The translations under genes and the position numbers were made by a program. Shown in pieces: positions 35,217 through 44,101 of a stretch of 45,078 nt of DNA. The DNA comes from Kiritimatiellales bacterium (lineage in GTDB: Bacteria; Verrucomicrobiota; Kiritimatiellia; Kiritimatiellales; Pontiellaceae). The DNA is taken from contig QIHI01000015.1 in assembly GCA_003230915.1 (NCBI GenBank), positions 1 through 45,078 of the forward strand, in the 5' to 3' direction. Within the stretch, counting starts at the first letter, position 1. Each line of letters begins with the position of its first letter. The notes under the pieces are model-generated. The model saw only the letters and a list, made by a program, of their open reading frames with translations, ran no database searches and was not told the origin of the DNA.

Positions 35217-37106
35217 ATGAAACGATTGTTCAAGAAAAACAAAAAATCGGGCAAAGGGATGTCCAGTGCGGTGTTGCTGAGCGTCGCGATCCACGCCGTA
35301 CTCTTTCTTCTTGCCGGAATGCTGGTGGTCTTCACGGTGGTGAAGAAAGAGGAGAAAAAATTCGAGCCGCCTCAGGTGGTCGAGCGGCCGAGAATGAAGC
35401 TTAAGAAACCGAAGGTGAAGGTGAAGAAAACCTCGAAACCCAAGCCGACCACGCGCATCGTCACCAAGGTCAACCGAGCCAGTATGCCCGATATTCAGAT
35501 TCCGGAAATGTCAGGTATGAGTGAGGGGTTTGGCGGGGGTCTTGGCGGCTTCGAACTCTCGCTCGATCTCGGCGAACCTACTCTCTTTGGTGGCAGTCAA
35601 AGCATCGGAAATGACTTCGTCGGTATATTCTACGACCTCAAGCGTAATCGCACTGGAGGAACCATTTCCTATAGTCCGGAGGCATTTTCCGACCGGGTAA
35701 TAAAATTCATCAAGAGTGGATGGAGTTCGGGCCAGTTGGCGCGCTACTACCGTTCGGCGAACGAGCTTTACGCCACCTGCTTCATGGTTCCGCCGGTATT
35801 TTCGCTACTCGCTCCCGAAGCTTTCGGTGAACCCGATACGGTCGGTGCCTTATGGCTGGCGCACTACAAGGGGGAGCTGGTGTGCCCAGTATCACATACG
35901 AACGGAATCACCTTCCGCTTCCGGGGCGTGGCCGACAACATTTTGGTTGTCCGCGTGGACAATGAGGTTGTGCTTTCCGGATGCACCGCTGGTGGGGGGT
36001 TGGGAGAAGTCATCAATCAAGCGGCTTGGCTTGGCAACCTTTCGGCAGATTCGAGAAAGTACTACATGGGCTCCGATCTGGCCGTAGTCGGCGATTGGAT
36101 CAGGCTCGAACCCGGTGCTCCAAAAAAGATGGAGGTGCTTATGGGCGAAATTCCAGGGGGGGCGTTTTTCGCGATGCTCGCCGTTGAGGAGCAGGGGGTG
36201 GAATACCCGAAAGGACCGCAGGGGAATCCCATTCTGCCCATGTTCAAGACGGTCGAGCCACCGCTCGACCAGATTGAAACCATCTATGCGGATCTGATTC
36301 CCGGCCAGCTGTCCGTCACCAATGGCCCAGTTTTTTGCGACTACGACTCGGCGAGCGAGGGGGTTTCTGTCAAGGAGGAGCCTATTGAACCCCTTGTGTT
36401 TGCCGACGCCCTCGAGAACGAGGTTCGAATGTGGACACTGGTGTCCGGTAAGACCATGAATGCCGAACTTGCGACCATGATCAGCGGAAAGGCAGTGTTG
36501 AAGGATGAGCGAGGGAAGATGCGCAAAATTCCGCTCGATCAGCTTTCCGAGGGGGATAGGATATACATCGAGTTGGCTCAGCCACCGAAATTCGACATTA
36601 ATTTTTCCAAGAAAAGCGTACAGAAGACCTATGTCCCGAGCCCCTACAGCGATCAAGTTCCGCCAAGGCATCTCGACTATACTTTCAGTACCCGAGTCAA
36701 GCAGGCATCAACCGGGGAATACAACCGCGAACTGAAGGTCGAGTTTTTTGCGATCGGCAGGGAGATCGATGGCGACAATTATATCCTTTTGGATCGGCAA
36801 GAAAGTCGCTTTGTACCGATCAAGGAAAATGGCCGCTCCCACGAGTTTTCCGGGAAAGCCGTCATGGTGCGGGAGAAAACTATTAATGCCGGAGGATCCA
36901 TTGCCAACCAGAGGCGGGGAGATAAGTATGGCGGTTATCTAGTGGCGATCACGGACGAGCGCGGGTACATCATCGATGCGGTATCTCCGTACAAGTGGAT
37001 GCCCGATATTATCGGCGAATTGAGACGGCTTCCGGTCGGCAAGCATTTCGACAAGACGGGGGCTCGGGTACATCCGCCCCGCCCGAAAAATTATGGCCAG
37101 TATTAA
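35217..37106 (+). CDS. TonB-like N-terminal anchor fused to PA14-like and SHD1-like domains
   Basis: 629 residues. A Lys-rich start is followed by a membrane helix (about 17-42, VLLSVAIHAVLFLLAGMLVV) with the Ser...His pattern of TonB-family anchors, then a Lys/Pro-rich linker (KKPKVKVKKTSKPKPTTRIV) and a SMPDIQIPEMSG segment. Residues about 140-260 resemble PA14 (IFYDLKRNRTGG; WLAHYKGELVCPVSHTNG; NILVVRVDNEVVLSG). Residues about 400-445 match SHD1 (WTLVSGKTMNAELATMISG, then LKDERGKMRKIPLDQLSEGD). AAAGGATGAT precedes ATG. The next gene has a paralogous anchor, so both probably engage an ExbB/ExbD-like motor. No such pair is adjacent; the closest is at 23435-25998. Confidence 0.65.
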   Translation: MKRLFKKNKKSGKGMSSAVLLSVAIHAVLFLLAGMLVVFTVVKKEEKKFEPPQVVERPRMKLKKPKVKVKKTSKPKPTTRIVTKVNRASMPDIQIPEMSGMSEGFGGGLGGFELSLDLGEPTLFGGSQSIGNDFVGIFYDLKRNRTGGTISYSPEAFSDRVIKFIKSGWSSGQLARYYRSANELYATCFMVPPVFSLLAPEAFGEPDTVGALWLAHYKGELVCPVSHTNGITFRFRGVADNILVVRVDNEVVLSGCTAGGGLGEVINQAAWLGNLSADSRKYYMGSDLAVVGDWIRLEPGAPKKMEVLMGEIPGGAFFAMLAVEEQGVEYPKGPQGNPILPMFKTVEPPLDQIETIYADLIPGQLSVTNGPVFCDYDSASEGVSVKEEPIEPLVFADALENEVRMWTLVSGKTMNAELATMISGKAVLKDERGKMRKIPLDQLSEGDRIYIELAQPPKFDINFSKKSVQKTYVPSPYSDQVPPRHLDYTFSTRVKQASTGEYNRELKVEFFAIGREIDGDNYILLDRQESRFVPIKENGRSHEFSGKAVMVREKTINAGGSIANQRRGDKYGGYLVAITDERGYIIDAVSPYKWMPDIIGELRRLPVGKHFDKTGARVHPPRPKNYGQY

Positions 37107-37121
37107 AGGAAAGAGGCTGAT

Positions 37122-38444
37122 ATGAAACCGAAAAAAAGGTTTTTCACCAATCATTCAAAGTCGAGCGCCATGGTGATCAGTTTGGCGGTGCATGCCATTT
37201 TGGCGGTGGTTGCCCTGTCGTTTGTGGCGGTAACGGTCATCACGAAGGGCGAACAGAACTTTGAGGCAAAGCAGGTCGTCCGCCCGCGGATGGCTCCCAA
37301 GAAGCTACAGGTTCCGGTCACCATCAAGAAAAAGCAGCGCAAGCCGAAGATGCGCCAGCGTATTGTCGTGAAACATCAGGTGAATCGGAGCATGCCCGAC
37401 ATCAAGATGCCGGAAATCAGCGGGATTAAGGGCGGACTGGGGGGAGCGGGCAACGCAGGATTTGGTGATACCTCCAGCATTGGTTTCAACATGCCTGAAA
37501 TCAACATATTCGGGGTTCGTAGCAAGGGGGAAAAGATCCTCTTTGCACTTGATACGGACGACTACATCATGCGCGACGAGGTCGGCGGCAAGCGTGCCTA
37601 CGCAATCATCAAGCAGGAGCTGATCAAGGTGGTTGAGGAGCTTGACCCCACGACGTTATTCAATCTGGTGGTATTCGACCACGGCGGAGCCACCGCCCTC
37701 TTCCCGAAACTGGTTCCGGCCACCCGCGAGAACGTGACGAAACTGGAAAAATGGCTCGAGCCGCTGAATGCCGTCACCAAGGCTAATCTAGGAAACACCG
37801 GAACATATGGCCGCAGGACGCTCGGTAAAGGGGGGAAGGAAATACAAATGACGGCTGGCATGAATGCCGGGCTCGAGCAAGGCGGCCCGTATCATTGGTA
37901 CCGTCCTGCCGCCATGGCGATGGTAGATCAGGCGGACACGGTTTTCATCCTTTCAGGGTGGTGGGGCTCTCTGCGAAAAGCCACTGGGTCGGCGCCGGAC
38001 TGGCCGAAGAACAAGAAGGAGAATTATTATAAATTCCTCAAGAAAGCCAAGGAGGATTTCAAGGAAGAGAATAGGCGACGGGCGGCCAAGGGGGAACCGG
38101 AACGGATTATAAGGGACGATAATTTGATTTTTGCAGCCTATTATCCGGAACAACAGGTCAAGTATTGGCGAGGAAACCCGTCATATTACTACTATACTTG
38201 GAAGGATTACTTAGAGGCGCTTAAGCTCGTCCGTAAGGAGCATGCGCCGAAGCTTCCGGCGAAAAGCGGTTTCCCGACGAACAAGAATGACAAGTTTTCC
38301 CTCAACGTGATCTTTTTCGCCCCCGAGGAACAAGCGGGGCCTGTGGGGTACTACGAAATGCTGGCCAACCGTTGCAACGGGGATTTCCGTGTCATCAAAG
38401 GCCTCAAAGCCATCGAGAACTCCGCTTCCAAGGGCGAGAATTAA
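37122..38444 (+). CDS. TonB-like N-terminal anchor fused to a VWA-like domain
   Basis: 440 residues, 15 bp after the previous gene. The anchor (AMVISLAVHAILAVVALSFVAV, read in parts, residues 16-37) has the same Ser...His pattern. The linker is Lys-rich (KKLQVPVTIKKKQRKPKMRQ), and SMPDIKMPEISG parallels SMPDIQIPEMSG of its neighbour. Residues about 130-290 look like a VWA-like fold: EKILFALDTDDYIM, with Asp residues at the MIDAS position but without the usual DxSxS, then TTLFNLVVFDHG and ADTVFILSGWWG. A charged Lys/Glu-rich stretch interrupts it near 300-330. It ends before the GH78 gene. Function unknown. Confidence 0.65.
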   Translation: MKPKKRFFTNHSKSSAMVISLAVHAILAVVALSFVAVTVITKGEQNFEAKQVVRPRMAPKKLQVPVTIKKKQRKPKMRQRIVVKHQVNRSMPDIKMPEISGIKGGLGGAGNAGFGDTSSIGFNMPEINIFGVRSKGEKILFALDTDDYIMRDEVGGKRAYAIIKQELIKVVEELDPTTLFNLVVFDHGGATALFPKLVPATRENVTKLEKWLEPLNAVTKANLGNTGTYGRRTLGKGGKEIQMTAGMNAGLEQGGPYHWYRPAAMAMVDQADTVFILSGWWGSLRKATGSAPDWPKNKKENYYKFLKKAKEDFKEENRRRAAKGEPERIIRDDNLIFAAYYPEQQVKYWRGNPSYYYYTWKDYLEALKLVRKEHAPKLPAKSGFPTNKNDKFSLNVIFFAPEEQAGPVGYYEMLANRCNGDFRVIKGLKAIENSASKGEN

Positions 38445-38448
38445 GGCG

Positions 38449-40860
38449 ATGGCAGAAGGGTCATTGAAATCTCATGCGACGAAAAGACGTTCGTTATCGA
38501 TGGGTCAAAATCAACCGATAGCCTTAGAATGGATCTGGCCAGCTGTAAAAAAACAGGTCAATCAATATGTGCAATTTCATCATGCTTTCCCGTTGGATGC
38601 GGTTGACCTAGATGCTCGTTTACGGATCAGTTGCGAAGGGAATTTCACAGCATATATCAACGGTGAATTTGTGGTGACAGGGCAGTTTGGGGATTATCCC
38701 GATCGCCCAACGTTCTCGGAGGTGAGAGTCGGCGAGTTTCTGCAGGAGGGAAAAAATGTTCTGTCGGTCGTCGGATATCACTTCGGGATAGAACACTTTT
38801 CACATATCAGCAGCGATCCTGCTTTGGCGTATTGTCTTTGCTGTGGAACGGAAGTTGTTGCTAGCGGGCGGGAAACTCGGTGGCGTCTTCATGGTGGATA
38901 CCGCAGTGGCGAGATGGCGCAGATCACAACCCAGATGGGGTTTGTTTTTGAGTACGATGCACAAAAAATTGATGGCTGGATTGAATCGGATTATGTGTGC
39001 AGCCCAGATTGGAAACGGATTGCTCGAAGTGATTTTGTCAATCGAGCGGTAGCGATTGAAAGACCCTTGCCAATCCTTGAATTGAAGGCACCGACTTCGA
39101 TGAGGATTATCGCTCAAGGGAAGTTTGTGCGAGATGGCTCGGCAAAGGATAAAACATTTGCCGAGCTCATGCAGAGCGATTTCCTTTCTTTCAGCTTAAC
39201 GGCCGATATTTTTCAAGAGTCGACCAGCCAGTCAGTTGAAATCAAGGGTGAAGTGCTCAAGGAGAACGGAGCCTATTTAATCATTGATATGGGCCGAGAA
39301 GAGTGCGGTTTTTTGACGCTGGATGTTGAAGGACCGCAGGGGACGGTTATCGATATAGCTGTCGGCGAGCATCTCGAAGATCTGCGTGTGCGGGCAAGTG
39401 TCGGCGGGCGAAATTTTGCTTCGAGATATATTTGCGGAGAGAGCCGGCAACACTTCACTCATTACAACAACCGCTACGCAGGCCGCTTCCTTGAGCTTCA
39501 CATAAGCCCTTCACGCGGCCCGATAAAAATAAACTATGCTGGAATAATTCCTGTGGAGTATCCCGTATCAGTGGAGGGTGGGTTCAATTCATTGGATTCT
39601 CTGATGAACAGAATCTATGATGTTTCCTGCCGTACGTTGCATCTTTGCATGCACGAACACTATGAGGATTGCCCCTGGCGTGAACAGGGTCTATATGCCA
39701 ATGATGCGCGGATTCAGGCTTTGGTAGGTTATTACGCATTTGGGGAATATGATTTTCCGAGAGTGTCGTTTGATTTGCTGGGTAGAAGTCATCGGGAGGA
39801 TAACTATTTGACGTTGACAGCTCCATCAAGAGCCGTCGATTTCACGATCCCTTCTTTTACGATGCTTTGGTTCGTTGCCATGGATGATCTGCTTTTATTT
39901 AGCGGGAATCGTGAATTCTCCGAAAGTTATCTACCTCAAATTCAGACGATGCTGGACTCTTATATTGCAAGTTGCACGGAGGGCTTGTTGCCTTGTCCGA
40001 AGGGGAAGGCCTATTGGCATTTCTACGACTGGGCGGACGGCCTAGAAGGGGTTGAGGGCGGTGAGTGGGAAACGGTGGAGTCTTTGCGTTTTGATGCCCC
40101 GCTAAACCTCTTTTTTGTGATGGCGTTGCAATCAGTCGCCAGAATGTGTCGCGGTCTTGGCAGAAATGATCTTGGCGAAAAATATCGGGAGCAGGCTGAG
40201 GTGACCTGCCGGGCAATCGATCGGAAATTCTGGGTTGAATCCGAACAGGCTTACCAGACCTATCTGGGTGGACAGGGAGTGGACAACCATTTTTGCGAAC
40301 TGGTTCAGGCACAGGCGATATTGACCGGAACAGCCGGTAAGGGGAGATCTGGGATTCTTCGCCGGAAGCTAACAGACGAAGGGAACGGGTGGGTCGCGGC
40401 AACGCTTTCACAGTCATTTTATAAGTATGAGGCGTTGTGCGGCGATTCCGACAACTATGCTTCATGGGTATTTGCGGATATTGAAAAAACGTGGTCCAAG
40501 ATGCTTTCCAATGGGGCAACCAGTTTCTGGGAAACGATCAAGGGACACGCTGATTTTGATCATGCTGGAAGCCTATGCCATGGTTGGTCTGCAAGCCCAG
40601 CCTATTTCTATCAAACCTATTTGCTCGGTATTAAACCGTTGGATAATGGATTTAAGCGGTTCAGCGTGGCTCCAGTTGTAAATAGAATCGATCAGGCCGA
40701 AGGCACTGTGATGACACCTGTCGGAGCCATTAAAGTTCGGCGGAAGAACAGCGAAACTAAAACAGAGGTGGAAGTATCTTATCCCGAAGAGCTTGAGCCG
40801 ATTGTAGACTTGGATGACCCGCGGGTTGAATGGGTTTTCAATCCAACCGATCGATTCTGA
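38449..40860 (+). CDS. GH78-type alpha-L-rhamnosidase
   Basis: 803 residues from ATG 38449; ATG 38500 (MGQNQPIALEWIWP) is a possible alternative start nearer the first recognisable domain. GH78 enzymes release alpha-L-rhamnose from glycans. N-terminal beta-sandwich: LRISCEGNFTAYINGEFVVT and VRVGEFLQEGKNVLSVVGYH. Catalytic (alpha/alpha)6 domain from about 410, with the key segment HYEDCPWREQGLYANDARIQ (Asp and Glu acids), LPCPKGKAYWHFYDWADG and the usual C-terminal GHADFDHAGSLCHGWSASP. The final part is a small beta domain (APVVNRIDQAEGTVMTPVGA). No signal peptide, so it acts on imported oligosaccharide in the cytoplasm. Confidence 0.88.
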   Translation: MAEGSLKSHATKRRSLSMGQNQPIALEWIWPAVKKQVNQYVQFHHAFPLDAVDLDARLRISCEGNFTAYINGEFVVTGQFGDYPDRPTFSEVRVGEFLQEGKNVLSVVGYHFGIEHFSHISSDPALAYCLCCGTEVVASGRETRWRLHGGYRSGEMAQITTQMGFVFEYDAQKIDGWIESDYVCSPDWKRIARSDFVNRAVAIERPLPILELKAPTSMRIIAQGKFVRDGSAKDKTFAELMQSDFLSFSLTADIFQESTSQSVEIKGEVLKENGAYLIIDMGREECGFLTLDVEGPQGTVIDIAVGEHLEDLRVRASVGGRNFASRYICGESRQHFTHYNNRYAGRFLELHISPSRGPIKINYAGIIPVEYPVSVEGGFNSLDSLMNRIYDVSCRTLHLCMHEHYEDCPWREQGLYANDARIQALVGYYAFGEYDFPRVSFDLLGRSHREDNYLTLTAPSRAVDFTIPSFTMLWFVAMDDLLLFSGNREFSESYLPQIQTMLDSYIASCTEGLLPCPKGKAYWHFYDWADGLEGVEGGEWETVESLRFDAPLNLFFVMALQSVARMCRGLGRNDLGEKYREQAEVTCRAIDRKFWVESEQAYQTYLGGQGVDNHFCELVQAQAILTGTAGKGRSGILRRKLTDEGNGWVAATLSQSFYKYEALCGDSDNYASWVFADIEKTWSKMLSNGATSFWETIKGHADFDHAGSLCHGWSASPAYFYQTYLLGIKPLDNGFKRFSVAPVVNRIDQAEGTVMTPVGAIKVRRKNSETKTEVEVSYPEELEPIVDLDDPRVEWVFNPTDRF

Positions 40861-40870
40861 TGGGGCAGGA

Positions 40871-40990
40871 TCATTTTTTCTGTTCGATAAACTGGGTGCG
40901 GAAGCGGTTGGGCGAGATGCTGCAGAGTTTGCGTTAGACCCGCCATAAAGCAGAAGGGGTCGAGAAGCCGCTAGACTTCAGTGTTCGGCA
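40871..40990 (-). pseudogene. C-terminal remnant of an AraC-family regulator
   Basis: On the minus strand the frame reads CRTLKSSGFSTPSALWRV, a stop, then RKLCSISPNRFRTQFIEQ and KK, ending at TGA 40873-40871. The GFSTPSAF.RVFRK..G.SPNRFR pattern is the second helix-turn-helix of AraC proteins. An internal TAA and the absence of the rest of the gene make it a remnant. It probably regulated the sugar genes next to it. Confidence 0.6.
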
Positions 40991-41115
40991 TGATATTATG
41001 CATGTGTAGAAACATACAGCATGGTGCAGAATGGCTCGGTAATTTTCAGACCGCTCCATTTACTTTTTTCCAACTCAGGTGCTGTATTTAACATTTTGGA
41101 AGACAAACCACGGGA

Positions 41116-42162
41116 ATGTTCATGGGCAGACAGGTACAGGTTGGCATCATTGGGTTCGGGTTCATGGGAACCACCCATTTTGATATTTATAAAAACAGTG
41201 AAAAATCAAAGGTTGTTGCGATGGCGGATGTGGATCTGGCCAAACGTGCAGGAGACATCAGTACGGTGTTTGCCAACATTGGTGACGGGGACAATTCGAA
41301 GCCGGTCGATCTGGCAGGAATCAAAACATACGCCGATGGCATGGATTTGATCAACGATCCGAATGTTGAGATGGTCGATATTTGTGTTCCGGTCTATCTC
41401 CACAAACAGTATGCGCTGGCTGCGATTTCCGCCGGAAAAAATGTCATGTGCGAAAAGCCGCTGGCTCGCACCAGTGCCGAGGCACAGGAAATCGCCGATG
41501 CGGCGGAGCGGGCCGGTGTGAAGCTCATGGCGGGCATGTGCATCCGCTTCTGGCCGGAATATAAGCACGCGCTGGAAACCGTGAAGTCCGGTACGGCCGG
41601 TAGAATCATTAGCGCCGCCTTCAAGCGGGTATCGCCGGACATGAACAACATCGGCTGGGAAAACTGGTTTATGAACGCCGACCTCAGTGGCGGTGCACTG
41701 CTGGATCTCCACCTGCACGACGTGGATTTTATCCTTCAACTGATCGGCATGCCGAAGGCGGTGACCGCGTTTGGCACCACGGTTCATAGCGACCACGGAA
41801 TCGACCATGTGATGGCTCGCTATGATTACGGCAACGGAACGCTCGTTACGGCCGAGGGCGGCTGGTCGCCGGCCAAAGGCACCCCATTTGAAATGAGCTT
41901 CCAGATTGTCTGCGAAAAGATGACGTTGCGCTTCGCCTCCGCCGATGGCTACAGCCTGATTCATGAAGATGGAACGGTGGAAAAGCCGGAGCCTTCCGAA
42001 GCGGCAATGCCGACTGGCTGGCACGTTGAATTGGACTACCTACTCGACTGCATTATCAATGATGTAAAGCTCGACATGCCGCTGAACGAGGTGGTTGAAG
42101 CCATCCGGCTGGTCGAGGCAGAGCAGCAATCCATTGACCAAAACAAGACCGTGGAGATTTAG
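41116..42162 (+). CDS. Gfo/Idh/MocA-family oxidoreductase
   Basis: 348 residues (346 if ATG 41122 is used, which has better spacing from GGGA). NAD(P)-dependent dehydrogenase of the inositol/glucose-fructose oxidoreductase family. Rossmann motif VGIIGFGFMGTTHFDIYK; active-site NVMCEKPLA (EKP, about 113-115); GGALLDLHLHDVDFILQL, the family's [G..D.h.HD.D] segment with the catalytic His; and a C-terminal LVEAEQQSID. Length is normal. It precedes the epimerase gene by 15 bp; the two gene types recur immediately downstream, suggesting a redox-epimerisation pathway on a sugar or cyclitol. Substrate unknown. Confidence 0.9.
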   Translation: MFMGRQVQVGIIGFGFMGTTHFDIYKNSEKSKVVAMADVDLAKRAGDISTVFANIGDGDNSKPVDLAGIKTYADGMDLINDPNVEMVDICVPVYLHKQYALAAISAGKNVMCEKPLARTSAEAQEIADAAERAGVKLMAGMCIRFWPEYKHALETVKSGTAGRIISAAFKRVSPDMNNIGWENWFMNADLSGGALLDLHLHDVDFILQLIGMPKAVTAFGTTVHSDHGIDHVMARYDYGNGTLVTAEGGWSPAKGTPFEMSFQIVCEKMTLRFASADGYSLIHEDGTVEKPEPSEAAMPTGWHVELDYLLDCIINDVKLDMPLNEVVEAIRLVEAEQQSIDQNKTVEI

Positions 42163-42177
42163 AAAAAGGATAGGACG

Positions 42178-43038
42178 ATGTACAAAGCGATCAATTATTG
42201 GGTGCTCGGTGGATTCGACGGAGAAAAAGGGCCGTACGCCGCGATTGAGGATGCCGCCAAATGGGGGCTAGATGGGTTGGAAATGACCGTTGGAGACTGT
42301 TTGCCCATTGATATCACGGAGGAGGAGTGCAGAAAAATAAAAGCCATTGCCGCAGAGGCTGGCATGGGTCTTAAAACGCTGGCCTCTGGGTTTTATTGGG
42401 GAAGCTCGTTGGGTTCGCCGGACGAAACGGAGCGTCAGGCCACCCTCGACTTTACTAAAAAATATATTCAAATCGCCGCGTGGCTGGGCGCCGAAACGAT
42501 TCTGATTGTTCCCGGAGCGGTCGATGTGGCATGGGATCCATCCCGCCCCATTGTCCCGTATCAACAGGTCTGGGATCTTTCCGTGAAATCGCTCAAAGAG
42601 GTGCTTCCATTAGCCGAAAAATTGAGGGTGAACATTGCCCTGGAAAACGTCTGGAACAAGTTCCTGATCTCGCCGATGGAAATGAAAATGTACGTCGACC
42701 AGTTCGGTAGCGACCGGATCGGAGTCTACTTCGACACCGGCAACTGCATGATTGCCGGCTATCCAGAGCATTGGATCGAGATTCTTGGAAAACGCATCAA
42801 GGCGGTTCACCTGAAAAACTTCCAACGCGACGATTCCGGCGGTTTACTGCACGGTTTTGGCGACGATCTGATGGCTGGCGATCTCGATTTCCCCGCCGTC
42901 AAAGCCGCGCTCGAAGCACATATTCCCGATGTGCCGATAACCGCCGAAATGATCCCTTTCTGCCGCCTGCCGGATCTGGTTCTGCCCGACGCAGCATTGG
43001 CCGCAGACACCGCAAAGAAACTATTGGCCGCAATCTAG
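42178..43038 (+). CDS. Sugar phosphate isomerase/epimerase (AP endonuclease family 2 barrel)
   Basis: 286 residues. TIM-barrel enzyme of the xylose-isomerase-like/IolE/EC 5.1.3 superfamily. Metal-binding and catalytic strands: GLDGLEMTVGD (Glu), AAWLGAETILIVPGAV, VNIALENVWNKFLISP (metal Glu in ALENV), GVYFDTGNCMIAGYP (metal Asp), KAVHLKNFQRD (His) and ITAEMIPF (final Glu). The GG at about 42174 and a nearby AGGA may serve as ribosome-binding site. It is paired with the Gfo/Idh gene before it; the next gene starts seven bases after its stop. Confidence 0.88.
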   Translation: MYKAINYWVLGGFDGEKGPYAAIEDAAKWGLDGLEMTVGDCLPIDITEEECRKIKAIAAEAGMGLKTLASGFYWGSSLGSPDETERQATLDFTKKYIQIAAWLGAETILIVPGAVDVAWDPSRPIVPYQQVWDLSVKSLKEVLPLAEKLRVNIALENVWNKFLISPMEMKMYVDQFGSDRIGVYFDTGNCMIAGYPEHWIEILGKRIKAVHLKNFQRDDSGGLLHGFGDDLMAGDLDFPAVKAALEAHIPDVPITAEMIPFCRLPDLVLPDAALAADTAKKLLAAI

Positions 43039-43045
43039 GTTTCCG

Positions 43046-44101
43046 ATGGAGAAACCCCCTCAGCTCGCACGACTTTTGAGCCGTGATGTCAGCCGAATTC
43101 GCATTGCCGTGGTCGGGCTAGGAAAAATGGGTGCGTACCATTTGCAGGCCATCCAGCGGCTTGCGAGCGGGGAGTCCGAGAAATATTACAAGGCCGGGCT
43201 CGATATCCAGATCGAAAAACTGGAATTGTGTGGGCTGTGCGATCCGGATCCGAGCAAAGCCAGGAGCATTGCACCGAACATCCCTGCCTTCACCGACTGG
43301 GCGAATCTACTGGCGGATTGCAGTCCGGATCTAGCGGTGATTGCATCGCCAACCTCGACTCATTTCGACCTAGCTATGCAGACCCTTGAATCCGGCGTGC
43401 ATACCTTTGTGGAAAAGCCGCTGGTGACAACGCTGAAGGAGTTTAATCCGCTGGTCAAAACTGCCGTAGCGCAGGGCTGCCGCCTCATGTCAGGACACAT
43501 TGAGCGCTACAACCCCGTCGCCATGAAACTACGTTCCATGCTTGCCTCGGCAGAGATTTGCGCCGAGAGCTACCGCTTCCAGCGTAGCCAACTCCACGTT
43601 GCGCGTATCTCGGACGATATTGTCACCGATAAGATTATCCACGATCTAGATCTGGCTCAGTACTTTTTTGGTACCATTACAAATTTTGAGCTGCTGGACT
43701 CCAAGCGTGCCGAGGGGCAGGTGCAGGAAGCCGCCGTGCAACTCCACCATGCCAATGGTGTGGAGGGAACGCTCTTTGTTTCCTGGCTACTGCCGGACAT
43801 TCAGCCCCGGCGCGAAGTCCGCATCGCCTGCAAGGACGGAAGCCGAGTTGTCGGGGATTTTTCTGGGAAAGAGCTGTGGATCGATGGGCAGTCGGTCTCC
43901 TGCGCTGTACCTTCATGGGTCAAGCCCGACAACAATCAAATCAAGGATGAACTGGCCGATTTTATAGCCAGCTGCATGGTTCTCGACCCGAAGCTCCCTG
44001 CTGTTCAGCCGTTGCTTCAAACTCGAGAGATCGAAACATCTACTGCTATCATCGAGGCCTTGATCAAGAGGGCGGCGGAGGGTGCTCATGACAGAATTTA
44101 A
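43046..44101 (+). CDS. Gfo/Idh/MocA-family oxidoreductase
   Basis: 351 residues, third of its type in the window. IRIAVVGLGKMGAYHLQAI is the Rossmann start after a 17-residue N-terminal extension; HTFVEKPLVTTL carries the EKP motif, and DKIIHDLDLAQYFFG the active-site His/Asp segment. MSGHIERYNPV matches members that act on amino-sugar or UDP-sugar-like substrates, but that cannot be settled here. ATG 43046 is used; a later ATG would remove part of the fold. Its end overlaps the next start by 14 bases. Confidence 0.88.
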   Translation: MEKPPQLARLLSRDVSRIRIAVVGLGKMGAYHLQAIQRLASGESEKYYKAGLDIQIEKLELCGLCDPDPSKARSIAPNIPAFTDWANLLADCSPDLAVIASPTSTHFDLAMQTLESGVHTFVEKPLVTTLKEFNPLVKTAVAQGCRLMSGHIERYNPVAMKLRSMLASAEICAESYRFQRSQLHVARISDDIVTDKIIHDLDLAQYFFGTITNFELLDSKRAEGQVQEAAVQLHHANGVEGTLFVSWLLPDIQPRREVRIACKDGSRVVGDFSGKELWIDGQSVSCAVPSWVKPDNNQIKDELADFIASCMVLDPKLPAVQPLLQTREIETSTAIIEALIKRAAEGAHDRI

